Origin: Clusia tigrina
Taxonomy: Eukaryota; Arthropoda; Insecta; Diptera; Clusiidae
DNA: 64,000 nucleotides
Direction: 5' to 3'
Assembly (NCBI GenBank): GCA_920105625.2
Contig: OV050033.1
Location: 56,925,280-56,989,279 of the forward strand
Under the pieces are notes generated by a model. That model was not told where the DNA came from. It saw nothing but the letters and a program-made list of their open reading frames with translations, and searched no databases. Within the stretch, counting starts at the first letter, position 1, and each line of letters opens with the position of its first letter. Below, in pieces: positions 36,728 through 48,301 of this stretch. Position numbers and translations under genes: made by a program.

Positions 36728-37215
36728 ACAGATAATTTTGAATGTTTGCATTTGAGGTGGTCAGGTCAGTGCTTGATTGGTTGTGTTTTTAAGAAACACT
36801 TTTTTGGTGGTGTCGCTCTCAAATACTTTGAACGATGGCATTAAGGTTGTCATGGCCAGTGCCTGATTGGGTGAGTTTTTGAGAAACACTTTCTTAGTGT
36901 AGATTCAGCTTGAAATACTTTTGGATTGGATTTGAGGTGATTTGGTCATTGCTTGATTAGGTGTGTGTTTTAAGAAAAACTTTCTTGTTGGAGTTTCGCT
37001 TCAGATACTTTAGTAAATTTCATCTGACGATGTTTGGGAGTGTTTTTGAGAAACAGTTTCTTGGTTCAGATACGCTTCAAATACTTTTGGAGGCTTGGAT
37101 TCGATGTAGTTCAGTACCTGATTGGGTGTTTTTTTAGAAACACTTTCTTGGTATAATATCGCTTCACATAGATTTGAAAGATTTAGTTTCAAGAGTTCAG
37201 TGCTTGCTTTGGTGA
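36728..37215. repeat. Tandem array, ~80-91 bp unit, five to six copies
   Basis: Each unit carries TGATTGGGTGTGTTTTTNAGA, then AACACTTTCTTGGTG and TCGCTTCAAATACTTTTGGA. Unit starts lie near 36771, 36861, 36952, 37031, 37112 and 37201. The 83-codon minus-strand frame at 37010-37261 is open by virtue of the repeat. Confidence 0.82.
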
Positions 37216-39239
37216 CTATTAGGGCTACACATTTATAGGTAACATGTACAAGTTTCTCCAAAGATAAAAGACAAACTGAAAGATTGAATTTTACTTGGTA
37301 TTGACAAAGTTTGGTTTCGCTAACTTCATACCCGAATCTTTAAAATCCAGTCCGGGACACAGTGTTGTTGTATTGGTTGTTTTAAATAGCCATAGTGGGG
37401 GTGGAATTCAGTGAATACTGACATAATACTTTCTTCTCAGCTGTATATGTCCGTGAAAATAATCCAAAACTAACTTACATATCTTCTAAAGTCTTCAGAC
37501 AAGAGGAAACACTTATGGAGTCCTTGCACTGAATATATTACAAACTTAGATTCATACCATTGTCTCCACACAATAGAAGACTTCTATGATTCTGGGGTTC
37601 AGTAGGCAGAAATAGCAAATCCACAGAATGTAAACCTCTCTCCTAGTTAAAAAAATCATTCTTAAAATATGAACTTCTTCTATTCACTTTCTTCTTTTAT
37701 TCAAAATTGTGGAATTTTTAAAATATTTTCTAGTTTTCCGTAAAAAATTCGCTTGTCATTTCCGTCGGTTTTATGTCACCCTGCCCTGCCCAACAGTCAG
37801 TCAGTCAACTCCTTTTACATACACTTTTTTTTAATCATTTCCAATTGACTTGACGCAATCGCGGATTTAATTAAAAATTTCGTAATTATAAGCGTTGCTG
37901 AGTTGCAAATCCCTTCTAACTGACTCGCCAGCTCGTCTGTCACGGAAATGCGCCGTCTGTGTGGCTGAGGCGGCCGCACGTCGAAAGCTGGGTCCATCAT
38001 TGTTCTCTCGCGTTGAAATATTTGTATACCTACAACACACACAAAAAGAGGGTGTTGCGTCAATAGCTTCAAAAAGGTGCACTCAGAATGACTCGCTGAG
38101 CAATTCAAATATGCTGCGTCGCTATTATACTCCATATGGGACACTTGAAGCCGGCGGCGTTCATTGGGGTGTAACAATACTTTTCTTGCTTTCCTCTTTT
38201 TCGGTATTCTAATTACATCAAAAATTGCGTCGAGGTGTCAAAAATGACAGCGAAAGTGTGCTTCATTGTGTGGGTTGGTGGGCGAATGGCTCCTTTGTCA
38301 GGTGTCTGAAGCGAGGATACGCCAAGCACCGTTTTTCAGATTTCTTTATGACGGCATCTCTCGTTTTGGCAGTGCGAGACAGCAATTACTCATTTAATAG
38401 CGCAGTTAATAATGGAAAATAATGACATAATGCATGACAGCACAGAATTGAAGCTTTAATTAAATGGTTGCAGCTCTGTTTGATTTGACATTATAATTAT
38501 TAATTCCATATTCTGCTTTAGTGGCATGATGTGTTCGCGCGGTGTTCAATGAAATCGTGTTCATTCCACAATTTATTTTCTATTGAATATTGAAGCATGC
38601 CATCTTCACTGTGTACTTGGGACCAATTACAAAATAATTGGGATACTTCTTTTTGTTGCATTTATTTGAAGCAAGTTTAAAAATTGACTACCAGAAAGTA
38701 AGAGTAATCATGAAAGTGCATCTAAAATTTGAGGAAAGGACAACGGAAAGAAATTAATTAGTTGGATAAAAAAACCGTTTCTCAAACTCTTGAGTCTTTT
38801 CAGTCAGTCCCATTGGATGAAAGGGAGTAGAGATTGTGACCTAGACAGACAGGGAAATATATGTACTGGTGTTAAACGAAACACTGTCAGGACTATTTTG
38901 TAGTGTGGTCTCGTCAAGACTATTTTGTAATGTGACAATTTGAGTCTGAATTGTATTTAGATAGCGGATGAATGGCGTGTTGCTGATTGAAGACTCTCAT
39001 TCCAAAAATCATGTGAGACTATTCAAACTCGTTGCAAGACTCGAAACCCCAGACACACTATATCATACTCCGAGACATTTCAATTAGATATATGGGACGA
39101 AAGGATGCAAAGATCAATAGTATTGGTAGACTGTAGAACATATCTTCTTATAATTTGTAGTCTATGATCTTTGAAAATATGCTTAGATAGATGATGAGTA
39201 ACTCAGGTCTCTTTTCCAAAAATCAAACGATTCAGACTT
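37216..39239. other. Unannotated DNA with overlapping frames at 37.8-38.2 kb
   Basis: No supported gene. A patch at 37815-38212 has open frames of 120 and 71 codons on the minus strand and 105 codons on the plus strand, all overlapping. Three coincident frames point to base composition. A TTTGTAGTGTG/TTTGTAATGTG duplication lies near 38895-38935. Confidence 0.4.
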
Positions 39240-39870
39240 GAAAATTATGTCTTATATTCGATTACTCATTAATATATAAAAGTTATGGAAACCATCTGTT
39301 GGAAGAATTAGATAGGTTAGCTATAAAACAAAGATGAGTGGCTCGCTACCAACTCATACAAACAATATAATCGGTTGGCAGATATCGCTATTTAAGGATC
39401 TGGCCTCACTAAAAAAGCTCTCTTAACATAATCGCTCTCCTAACATAATCGGTTGGAAGAGTTATTTATGGGAGGATGCACCCGCACTTCAATTCTGGTA
39501 TATATTTCGTATAGAGCTCCTTTCATATGATAACGTTACGGCAGAGATATGCTAGAAGAGTTAGCTAGGTGGTGATCTACCTTCGCCAATACACTGAGAA
39601 ATAACTATTTTGCTTCCAACACATACTCTGTTGGACAGAAATGATAAAATCGCTCCCGGGAATGATAACATCGCTGCCAACAATATGTTGAGATATAGCT
39701 ATGTGGAGATCGGCCCACGCCATCATAACGAATCATAATGAATTCGGACCCAGTACAGAAAGGATTGGAAGAGTAAATAAGGCAAGTATCTACTTTCGTT
39801 ATAAAACTACGTGATGATGATCTCGTTCCTGAACCATAATCGGATGGAACGTTTAACTAGATAGGGAACT
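39240..39870. repeat. Very degenerate tandem array (ATCGGTTGGAAGAGTTA type)
   Basis: Blocks resembling ATAATCGGTTGGAAGAGTTA followed by a GATCTACCTTCGCC-like block occur near 39300, 39442, 39550, 39690, 39762 and 39846. Spacing is irregular (about 75-150 bp). I judge it a decayed array, with low certainty about unit length. Confidence 0.4.
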
Positions 39871-39924
39871 AGAAAATTGGCAATTTTTATTTCGCCCCTA
39901 ACCCTTAAAAAGATAAATGTATTA

Positions 39925-40360
39925 TTATGTAGGGGATTTAAAGTACATCTTTAAGTCCTATCCTTTGGACAAGTTTTGGCTCCAGAGGTGCCACATCACT
40001 AGCAGAGCCTTGGAAGAATCCCAAGAATTTCCGGCGGGTGTGCATGAGAGCCGGGCATTCTGTCAGCACATGCAAGAATATCTCCATAATTCTCCATACA
40101 GAATCTGCAGGAGCCTTCCGAAGTGACCCCCATCCTCACCATGCGTGAGTGATCTCTAAAATTTGACGTACACACAGAAATCACCGGAAACTGACAAACT
40201 TTTCAGGAGAACACTTAAAGAAACTAGAAGATTGTTTGCGCTTATCTCCGGGTCGGTAATGGTATGGTCTACAAGTACATTCCGTGGGATAAGTTGAAGC
40301 CACTTGTTATAATCTCAAAGGAAACATGTTCAGAATAGTATGCTTTGAAATTGATTATTT
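39925..40360 (-). mobile_element. LINE family D, C-terminal remnant
   Basis: Minus-strand translation gives FRDHSRMVRMGVTSEGSC then CRFCMEN; after a one-base frameshift near 40080 it continues as HVLTECPALMHTRRKFLG and FFQGSASDVAPLEPKLV. Together these form the Cys-x2-Cys...His-x3-Cys segment plus tail found at the C-terminus of many insect I/Jockey-like LINE proteins. Further similarity upstream, to about 40360, is weak and crosses frames. The sequence differs from families A, C and E in this window, so it is a separate lineage. Degraded, with no complete domain. Confidence 0.8.
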
Positions 40361-41844
40361 GCATTGAGGAAACCAGGTCTGTGATAATATTTGGAATTCC
40401 TCAAATTCTCTACTAACCTCATATTCATTGTACCAGGCCTTCGTCAGTATAAGAGTACATCTTCAGATAAAAGGTTTACCACATTCAGTGATTTTTGGTG
40501 GATTAGGTGTTTATTGGCGGACTTCCTTCGCTTGAACATAAATTCCTTCCGAGCTGGTTTAAGGTATAACGTAAGACAACATCGTGATCTAATCTCAGAT
40601 AGAAGAAGTCTTCTGCCAAAAACTAAAAGGTCGATTTATTTTTGTTAGTAAAAATCTGATTATCTGTTTCTTTACTATGTACATTGAGAAATGGCGTTAA
40701 AATTAAAAGAACAAATTTCCGAACATGGATAACTCGGTTTGTTTGGCTATGGTTGAAACATAAATGATATTTTTTGATACACATAAACTGTACTTACATA
40801 ACGATGAACAACTCTGATAGCGGAGCAAATGATCTACCAACAACATTGATCATATTTTATATTCATAAGGCTTAATAGGAATTAACAGAAGAACTGACTA
40901 ATAATATAGTAGACTTCTTACAATAATATATTAGACTTATAACTATTAGAACCACCGAAGAGGAGTTCCTGACTCAGTCAGGTTGATGATATCAATTTCA
41001 CTTGCATTTAGTATAAAACGCAAATACAACAAAAAAGACATTACAAAAATACAACTTTCAGTAAAGTAGCGAAATTGTCTGTTTAAATTACAAATCTTAA
41101 TAAACGGGTTGATTCATTTGCAAGCCAAATGAGGCGAGCATTTCAAAATTTCACCATATTTATAAATAAATATTGTTTAAACACAAGTGAGTAATATTCT
41201 GAATGATAGCTTACCAACAAAATGAATTAATTAAGCTAACAGTCGATAAATAATGAAGCCACGAACTTACCTGAAACGAGAATGAATAAAATCAAAAAAA
41301 TTATTTAAATGTGAGTGTGCAAAGTGCAAAAATGTATACGTAAAAATTATGTTTATTTTTTTTTTAATAGGTTAAGGAGTCATACAAAAATAATTCCAGT
41401 TTTGACTTAAATTTTATACAATACTAAGGGACATCTATGGTAAAATGGTATGAATAATAGGGGGATTGTATGAATAATAGGAGATTGACCTGCAATGAAA
41501 TGATAACTAATATTTCTCTTTATCTTTCATGATAGTATTGACTCACAGATATCATAAATATTGAACCAGAGTCAAAAACTAAGGCCAACTTTTACTCTTA
41601 TAACAAAGAAAATATTTTTTAAACTAAAAAATTTCATAATTTTGAAATAAAAGACGAATTGGTCCGCAAACAAGTGCACTCTGTAGGTCCAAATGTGGTT
41701 ATGGCACCGTAATAATTGTGTGAAGGAAAATTATTTTGGCGGATATTATAGCTACGAGTATTTCGAAAACGCCACGTGTCCTCATTAGAGATCTTTCAAT
41801 GAAAGGCAATAGATATTATGGCATACTAACCGCACAGCCACTAT
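40361..41844. other. Unannotated DNA
   Basis: AT-rich unique-looking DNA. GGTATGAATAATAGGGGGATTG is followed by a near repeat GTATGAATAATAGGAGATTG near 41445-41490. No gene. Confidence 0.4.
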
Positions 41845-41940
41845 GAACCCTCCCTTACAGTACAATGAGCATGAATGCATGAGTGCTTGGAGACCTCCTT
41901 CTTCTGCGGCTCTTCGGTCTACCTCACCTCTATATGAACT
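41845..41940 (+). mobile_element. LINE family A, 3' end fragment
   Basis: ACAATGAGCATGAATGCATG then AGTGCTTGGAGACCTCCTTC and GCGGCTCTTCGGTCTACCTC is a clear plus-oriented family A terminus. It is followed immediately by the tRNA-like sequence described next. Confidence 0.8.
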
Positions 41941-41944
41941 CTCC

Positions 41945-42025
41945 CAGGAGTCGAACCTGGCTATACTATGGATACTATATTTTTCCATCCAGAGAACTAC
42001 GCTACCTGTAGATGGTGAATTCACT
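41945..42025 (-). other. tRNA-like sequence (T-arm and B-box), possible SINE head
   Basis: On the minus strand CCAGGTTCGACTCCTGG forms a perfect 5-bp stem with a 7-base loop, i.e. a tRNA T-arm, and contains a consensus Pol III B-box (GGTTCGACTCC, 41954-41964). Upstream on that strand GTAGCGTAGTTCTCTGG resembles an A-box and D-arm (about 42001-42017). I cannot draw a convincing acceptor stem or anticodon arm, so this is not called a tRNA gene. It may be a decayed tRNA pseudogene or the head of a SINE other than the one at 55653-55860. Confidence 0.4.
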
Positions 42026-42776
42026 GAGCAAAGTCTGACCATGTCTCTATAATAAATAATAAGGAGAGATATTTTAAACTTTTCAGGTATTCAGTATACC
42101 GAGACTACAATGACGACTCTCTTCCTAAAATTCACCTAATCGACATTTGAGGTGATTCAAGATTTCCAGGTAATTTCTATACAGGGTCTGCAATACAGAG
42201 AAATTACTTCGTACAATTCAGTAATATAATAATATTATATCAGTAATATAATATCTGGAAGCCTCATGTTTCAAGAAGACCGCAACAATCGTAGTCTATT
42301 TCGATTTAGATTCTTAGAAGTATGCAAAATTGTAGGGTGAAAATCACGATAATCTGGAGAAGCAGGGCTCTGATATCGTAAAGAGCTCTGTAATTTCTAA
42401 AACAATAAAAAGGTAGTTACTATATAAATAATCAGCCAACTTTTGAGTTCTTAATATATTTAAAACTCCTATTTCAAACAATATTCCTTCGATAAAAAAC
42501 CGTAGAATTTCAAGATTAGGCACGCCTGTAAAAACATAGTTAAGTAAAAATTATCTCTTATATAAATAATAATTCAATCATCAATCATAATTGATGGATG
42601 GCCACTTGCCAGGTGTACTTGGATAACTTTTTTATATATAGTAGAACAAAATATATATATTTATAATACCGCAACATATTCCAACTTGGGTAGGCATTAA
42701 AAATTATCAGTATTTTCATTCATTTTCATTTTGTAAATGCAGTTGTTGAAAATTTCTGACTTTTATGACGTGTCAA
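42026..42776. other. Unannotated DNA
   Basis: AT-rich unique sequence. A small TAATATAATAATATTATATCAGTAATATAATAT palindromic AT patch lies near 42221-42252. No gene. Confidence 0.4.
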
Positions 42777-43112
42777 CACATTCCATAAATTTGTTTAATG
42801 ATCACTAAAACAGCAAATAAATTTTCATCTTATTTGTTTCTAAAGACAACCACAGCGATCTTTGTATAACAACATTTCTTTATAGTTTATGACTTTGATG
42901 ATTCTGTTAAATCAGTGGCGGAACATGAACTTTAATACTTTTTCATCTCTATTATATTTAATATAAAGTAATAAAATCATACTCCATTAGTTGATATATT
43001 TCCTGAGAAGTTTTGTTCATAAAGTTTCCAACATATCTACTTATATCATGGTATGCCAAAGCCCTTTTTTGGAGAGATTTTCTTCATCAAATCTTTAACA
43101 TCTCTAAGTATA
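42777..43112 (+). repeat. Dispersed/segmental duplicate, copy 1
   Basis: This ~340-bp segment is collinear with 45063-45397. Shared landmarks in order: CATAAATTTGTTTAATG, AGCAAATAAA, TTTTTATAGTTTA-like, AAATCAGTGGCGGAACA, TTTCATCTC, ATATAAAG, and TGGAGAGATTTTCTTCATCA followed by AACATCTCTAAGTA. Between landmarks the copies differ by substitutions and indels. It may be a duplicated piece of local DNA or two copies of an unidentified element. Confidence 0.75.
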
Positions 43113-43625
43113 CTTAAGTATACCATACTCCTCACTTGGAGATATTTTCTTCATAAAGTTTTTAACATCTCTAAGTATATCAACGTACACCAGAGACCAT
43201 TCTGGCGAGATTTTCTTCATAATGTCTTTAATATCTCCAAGTATATCAGAATACCAGATTGCCTTCATAGTCTTTAACATCTCTAAGAAAACCAGAGCCC
43301 TTTCTCGGATAGATTTTCTTTATCAAGTTTACTCTAAGCATATATTCGCATTAGTCTACCAGAGTCCTTCCCCAGAGAGATTTTCTTCATCTAGTCTTCA
43401 ACATCTCTAAGAATATGTTAGTATACCAGAGAGCTTCTTCGGACAGATTGTCTTCACAGTCTTTAACATCTCTAAGAAAATATATAATATCTAGTATACC
43501 AGAGCCTCGGAGAGATTTTCTTTATCAAGTTTTCTCTAAGCATATATTTGCATTAGTCTACCAGAGTCTTTCCCCAGAGAGATTTTCTTCATCAAGTCTT
43601 CGACAATTCTAAGTATACGGATTGT
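43060..43625 (+). repeat. ~65-bp tandem array with a 202-bp higher-order unit
   Basis: The block GAGATTTTCTTCATCAAGTC then TTTAACATCTCTAAGTATA and CAGTATACCAGAGCCCTT recurs about seven times, with starts of the TTTAACATCTC core near 43092, 43159, 43224, 43271, 43395, 43460 and 43597. The last two-thirds contain a higher-order duplication of about 202 bp: TATCAAGTTTACTCTAAGC at 43321 and its near twin at 43523, both followed by GCATTAGTCTACCAGAGTC. Several short plus-strand frames here are repeat artefacts. Confidence 0.85.
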
Positions 43626-45062
43626 TCTAGATCTTTATCTAGAAGCGTGCATTCTAGAGGGAACATTTCTTATAATTATTATATTTCGTGTTTCAAAAAA
43701 CAATCACACTCGTTGCAGATTTAATCTGCGTAGGCACATCTGCGTGTCCTCTCTCACTCTCAGTAGGATATCGCATCCGTTCCACATGACGCAATTCCTC
43801 TTTAGCGATGCAGGTGAATAAAAATATTCCAACACACGTTTTAATAAAAAAGAAAAAAAATGTTGTTGTTGTCGTTTTCGTAAATATGAAAATAATATTT
43901 GTTTTTAACCCGATTGACGTCATTCACTTTCCGAAAATGATGAGGCACTTCTGTGTTTTTAATATTTAATTTCCGATTTACAACCAATTAAATTGGCTAA
44001 TTATTTATTTATGCAAATAAAACACGTACCAAAAATAAAATTTCACCGCTATCGAATTTATTTATAAATGTTTCTCGAAGTAAACAGTCTCCAAGTCATG
44101 CACGGGAAAAAATCATAAGTCAAAAATGTTCGAAGTACGGTCAACACGGAAAAATGGGCCTTGAAATTCAATTTTCCTTATTTTTATTGCCTAATTGCTC
44201 ATTGGCGGTGAAAATCAGCGCAACCGATTCGTATGTTCGGAAAGTGTGTTGAGGTCGCTGTGCATATTAATCGAACTACAATTCAGGCAAATTTTGGCTG
44301 CTTTGGCAATGAAAGCAGTCGAATTGTTTACAAACATTTGGCGCCCATTGTAAATAAACAATTTGCTTACGATTCTTTGTGTACTCACGTTCTGAGAAAC
44401 TGTTCAAATTAGGATTTTCCTAGTAGCAATGTCAATGATGCATGAAGTAGTCAATGTTTTGATCGAGGAAAAGATGGCACTGTCAGCTTTGATCTTGTTC
44501 AGGGAAATTGATCGCAAAATCTCAGTTTTTAGTTGATATAAAATTCACACGAAGGAGTATGACTAATAATTGGATTGCGATATATTAGTCACAAAAAGTA
44601 CTGGATTCGAACACGGTCGATATTGAGTCTTCATATTTTCTAGGTTGAAGTCCTTGAGCTAAATGAGTATATAAATAACAATATGACAGAAATGGAGTTT
44701 CCGATTTCTATGTATGTAATTACAAACCTTACACAGGATTTATGGGACTAAAGATGACACGAAATATGCAAATCTGTTACATGAAAGACTTATAAAATTA
44801 AGACATCTTCATTGGAAAACACTTTATTTTGTTGGATACTCTTTTCTAGCAAGTCTCCAAAGTTCATGGTGAACAATTGAAACTGACCTCCTAAACGACC
44901 GTTCAGAGATTTCTTCAACACCAACTAATCTTCAAGTTCTTAGGAATGTTAATATGAATATATGTTGCCCACCTTCTCTGGGATCGCTGTCGTAGGTTCC
45001 TGAGGTTTCGTATGCGTAATTGTACAGACGAAATATCGTTCTCCTGACATTTTTACTTGCTC
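43626..45062. other. Unannotated DNA
   Basis: No gene seen. A short TGTTGTTGTTGTCG run lies near 43860. The T-rich minus frame at 43693-43923 is not protein-like. Confidence 0.4.
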
Positions 45063-45420
45063 ACATATTTCATAAATTTGTTTAATGTTCGCTAAAATAA
45101 AAATAGCAAATAAAGTTGCTGCTTAAAGAACTAAGCAAAAAGACAAGCAATAGAAATTGTTGTTGTATAATAAAAAGATATTTTTATAGTTTACGAGTTT
45201 GTTTGTCTCTTAAATCAGTGGCGGAACAAGAACTTTTGCTCCATTTCATCTCTTATATTTAATCTTACATTTATATAAAGAAATGAGAGATTATTTTGTA
45301 TATAGACTAGATAGATAGATAAGTAGACCGTAGTATACGAACCTTTCTTGGAGATATTTACTTCATCAAGTCCCCAACATCTCTGAGTACATACTAGAGA
45401 TTTCTCAATATGTGTGCATT
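45063..45420 (+). repeat. Dispersed/segmental duplicate, copy 2 (single-unit form)
   Basis: Collinear with 42777-43112, about 2.3 kb away in the same orientation. It ends with one copy of the TTGGAGATATTTACTTCATCA then CCAACATCTCTGAGTACATA module, which is repeated about seven times at the other locus. A GATAGATAGATA run is inserted near 45307-45320. Confidence 0.75.
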
Positions 45421-45884
45421 ATAAAGGGGCTTTCTTAATGATTTAATATTGTTATCCTAATTATAATCTACTTAATACCTAATATCATTATATAATATTC
45501 AGGCGAATATTTAGTATAAATTCCTATAAAATGGAAATAGCACTAGAATAGGAATACAAGTATTTTTGTATATCGCAATTGGAATCATATGCAAATGCAA
45601 AGGAATAATCCGGATAGAGCTGAACATCTTCAAAATATTCACATTAAACGAAATAAATTATTTGAGTAATGAAACTAAAGTAAATTTATTATACATAAAT
45701 ACGCTTTGAGTTGGAGACTTGAATAGTAACGATACTTTAATTTATCTGAATAAAGATTATCAATTTAAGATTTGTGGGTGGCATCTTAACAACCCACCTC
45801 AGTTCTCTACAAACATTAATCATCATCAGTTATACTATGCAGTCAAGCTGTAAATACAAGACTTTTATGTTTTGGTATACTAGT
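45421..45884. other. Unannotated DNA
   Basis: AT-rich unique sequence without a supported feature. Confidence 0.4.
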
Positions 45885-46590
45885 GATAGATAGAGAGAGA
45901 GTAAAATAGAGCAATACATAGAGTGGAAGAGAGAGAGTAAATAAGAGCGATAATTGGAGAGGAACAGAGACATAAAGAGAAAGAATGCGTAAAAGAGAGG
46001 TATTTAGAGAGAGAGACAGAGAAAAAGAGAGCGATATATAGAGAGATAGAGAGAAAAAGAGAGCGAACGATAGAGAAAGATAGTACAACAGACACAGGGA
46101 GAGAGCAATTAACATAGAAACGGAGAAAAACATAGTAAAAAGAGCGTTATATAGATATAGAGAAAGACAGCGATAGGGAGAGAGAGAGGAAAAGAGGGCA
46201 ATAAATAGAGCGACAGAGAGAAAAGGATAGCGTCAGACACAGAACCAGAGAGAGAGAGTATCAAAATTGATGAAGAGAAAGAGAGTAATAGCGAACAATA
46301 TACAAATAGAGAGAAGGAAACGATAAAATCAAGCAATACAAAGAGAGAGAGAGAGAGACAGTAAGAGAGAACGCCAGATAGAGAGTTAGATAAAGAGTTA
46401 CAGAGGGAAAGATAGAAAGTAAAAGAGAGACGCAGAGACAGAATAAGAGTAAAGGAGAGACAGAGAGAAAGAGTGAGAGGGAGACGGCAAAAGAGTAATA
46501 TATATAGAGAGAGAAAGAGTAAAAAAGTTAAAAAAATATATAAAAAGAGTGAGAAATAAAGTAAAAAATAGAGAAAGTAGGAGAGTTACG
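45885..46590 (+). repeat. Purine-rich (GAGAGA/GATAGA) low-complexity tract
   Basis: About 700 bp of plus strand is dominated by A and G in AGAGAGAGAGTAAAAGAG-like and GATAGAGAGA-like motifs, a degenerate (GA)n microsatellite. Minus-strand frames at 45843-46336 are Ser/Leu-rich because of this and are not genes. Confidence 0.93.
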
Positions 46591-48301
46591 TATAAGTTTC
46601 TATATGAAGGAAGTATAGTCCCACCTTTTTGTAAGGAGTGAGTAACTTATGTTAGTGAGGACTCAATAACATATGTTGTATAAAACTAATTCAGGATATA
46701 TACTTTCTGGTAGTATCTGCATTCAAGAAGCAAGTATAGTCCGGATATTATAACCATTTGATGACATTTCACGGTGCTTTGCCCACCATATGGTACCATT
46801 ATACAGGGGACGAATAGTAAGTATATAGAACTGTTCTTTGTGCTTTTAGTTTAGTTCGCACATATAAGAAATCAATGAACATTATCCCTTTTATTCTTCA
46901 GCGTAACCAATCAACAAGCACCTGAAGTGGGAATTATACATTATCAATGTTTCTATGCATTGTATTTGATCATTGGCAGATTCCTCTCCTCCTCTTTCTC
47001 CATATTATATCTTCCCTTTAGCAAAACGGCAAGAATTCTGATTGTGGCAGTAAAGTTGCAATAGAATTCGAAACACTCATAAAAGTTGTACCGAATTGTT
47101 TTACAGTATTATCGAAATTTCTCCTCATCTTAAGTAAATAAATTGTTCAATTTCAACTTCAGCCAGAGTTCAACAACATTTCAAGTGATTTTTATTGATT
47201 TAAAATTTTTATTGACTAACTAATAGCGAATATTCGCAAATGCAATAAAAATGCATTTAACCTTTGCACACGCCTTTAATAACTGATAACAAAGAAGATG
47301 CGCGTCTCATTCGGAAAGTGAAAAGATGCCTGGGCACAGACGTCATGCAAAATAAAAGAAAATATGTATGAGCATAGACAATAAAAAAAGCAATGTTCAG
47401 TCAATTACAAAAACAATACGAACAGAAATGAAAGAAAAAATTGTGTTCGCTGAACTTTTCACTTTAGCCTGGGATGCTTTCGAAAGTGAAAATATGTAAT
47501 GCACGTGATCATCACGGGGCATAAACTTACACAAATTGTACAATTAGCAGTGAGCATATTGAAGTGGTGTAAGTGATGCAGTTGAGCGAAGCACATGCTA
47601 CAAGTCAGTGTGGCTCAACATGAAAATTATTGAGGTTCATGGAGCACAACGCTTGAACTTTTATTATACGAATTTACCACTTATTTGTGGGCATATTTAA
47701 TGTCTGTAGTATTGGAAGTCATATTGGCACATGCTACAAATCAATATGAAGTTCAACACAGGTTGCATAAAGTTCGGCGATTATCTTTTTTCGAGCAAAA
47801 AATTATTGTTTAGTCACTGAACAATATTTTGAAAGTAAAATTATATACTTGCATCGTGGATACATGACTTCCTCGGCATTCAATGAAGTGTGGAAAAACT
47901 TTTCAGTGCGATGACGAAATGTCGGCAAACCAAAACGTCACCGGCGGCTACATTTAAAGCAAGTTCAAATAGTGAAATCGTAAACAATAATTTCAATATG
48001 GTACGTAGCTCAATTAATGTACACACTGGAGCTGAGTTGTGAACAAATACTCACACTAAAATGTTAGACATAGTGAAACATATTTTAACAATTGATTCGA
48101 AAAAATTAAGTAAAATAATGAAATCAATTTCTTAAATATTAAAATCTTCAGTTTGTTGAAAAAAGAGACGCACATATTGATATAAATTGTGGGTGCTTCG
48201 TCAAAAAGTGGGTGGATAATTCTGCGATTAAGCAGATATTCATTTTCAAATGGAGAGGCAGAAACAAATATACAAATAAATAAAATGTAGACCATTATCT
48301 T
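46591..48301. other. Unannotated DNA
   Basis: About 1.7 kb of unique-looking sequence with no supported gene. GGCACATGCTACAAATCAAT-like text (47580-47755) partly repeats GAAGCACATGCTACAAGTCA. Confidence 0.4.

Noticed and set aside
37815..38212. Overlapping frames of 120, 105 and 71 codons on both strands
   Set aside because: Three coincident frames in a less AT-rich patch are typical of stop-codon scarcity; none has a recognisable motif.
41945..42025. A functional tRNA gene on the minus strand
   Set aside because: Only the T-arm folds cleanly; no acceptor stem or anticodon arm could be drawn.
42930..42945. CAGTGGCGGAAC as a hAT terminal inverted repeat
   Set aside because: The similarity between the 42.8-kb and 45.1-kb copies extends well to both sides of this word, no matching inverted end was found, and there is no 8-bp target duplication.
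45843..46336. Ser/Leu-rich minus-strand frames resembling hydrophobic proteins
   Set aside because: Complement of a purine-rich GA tract.
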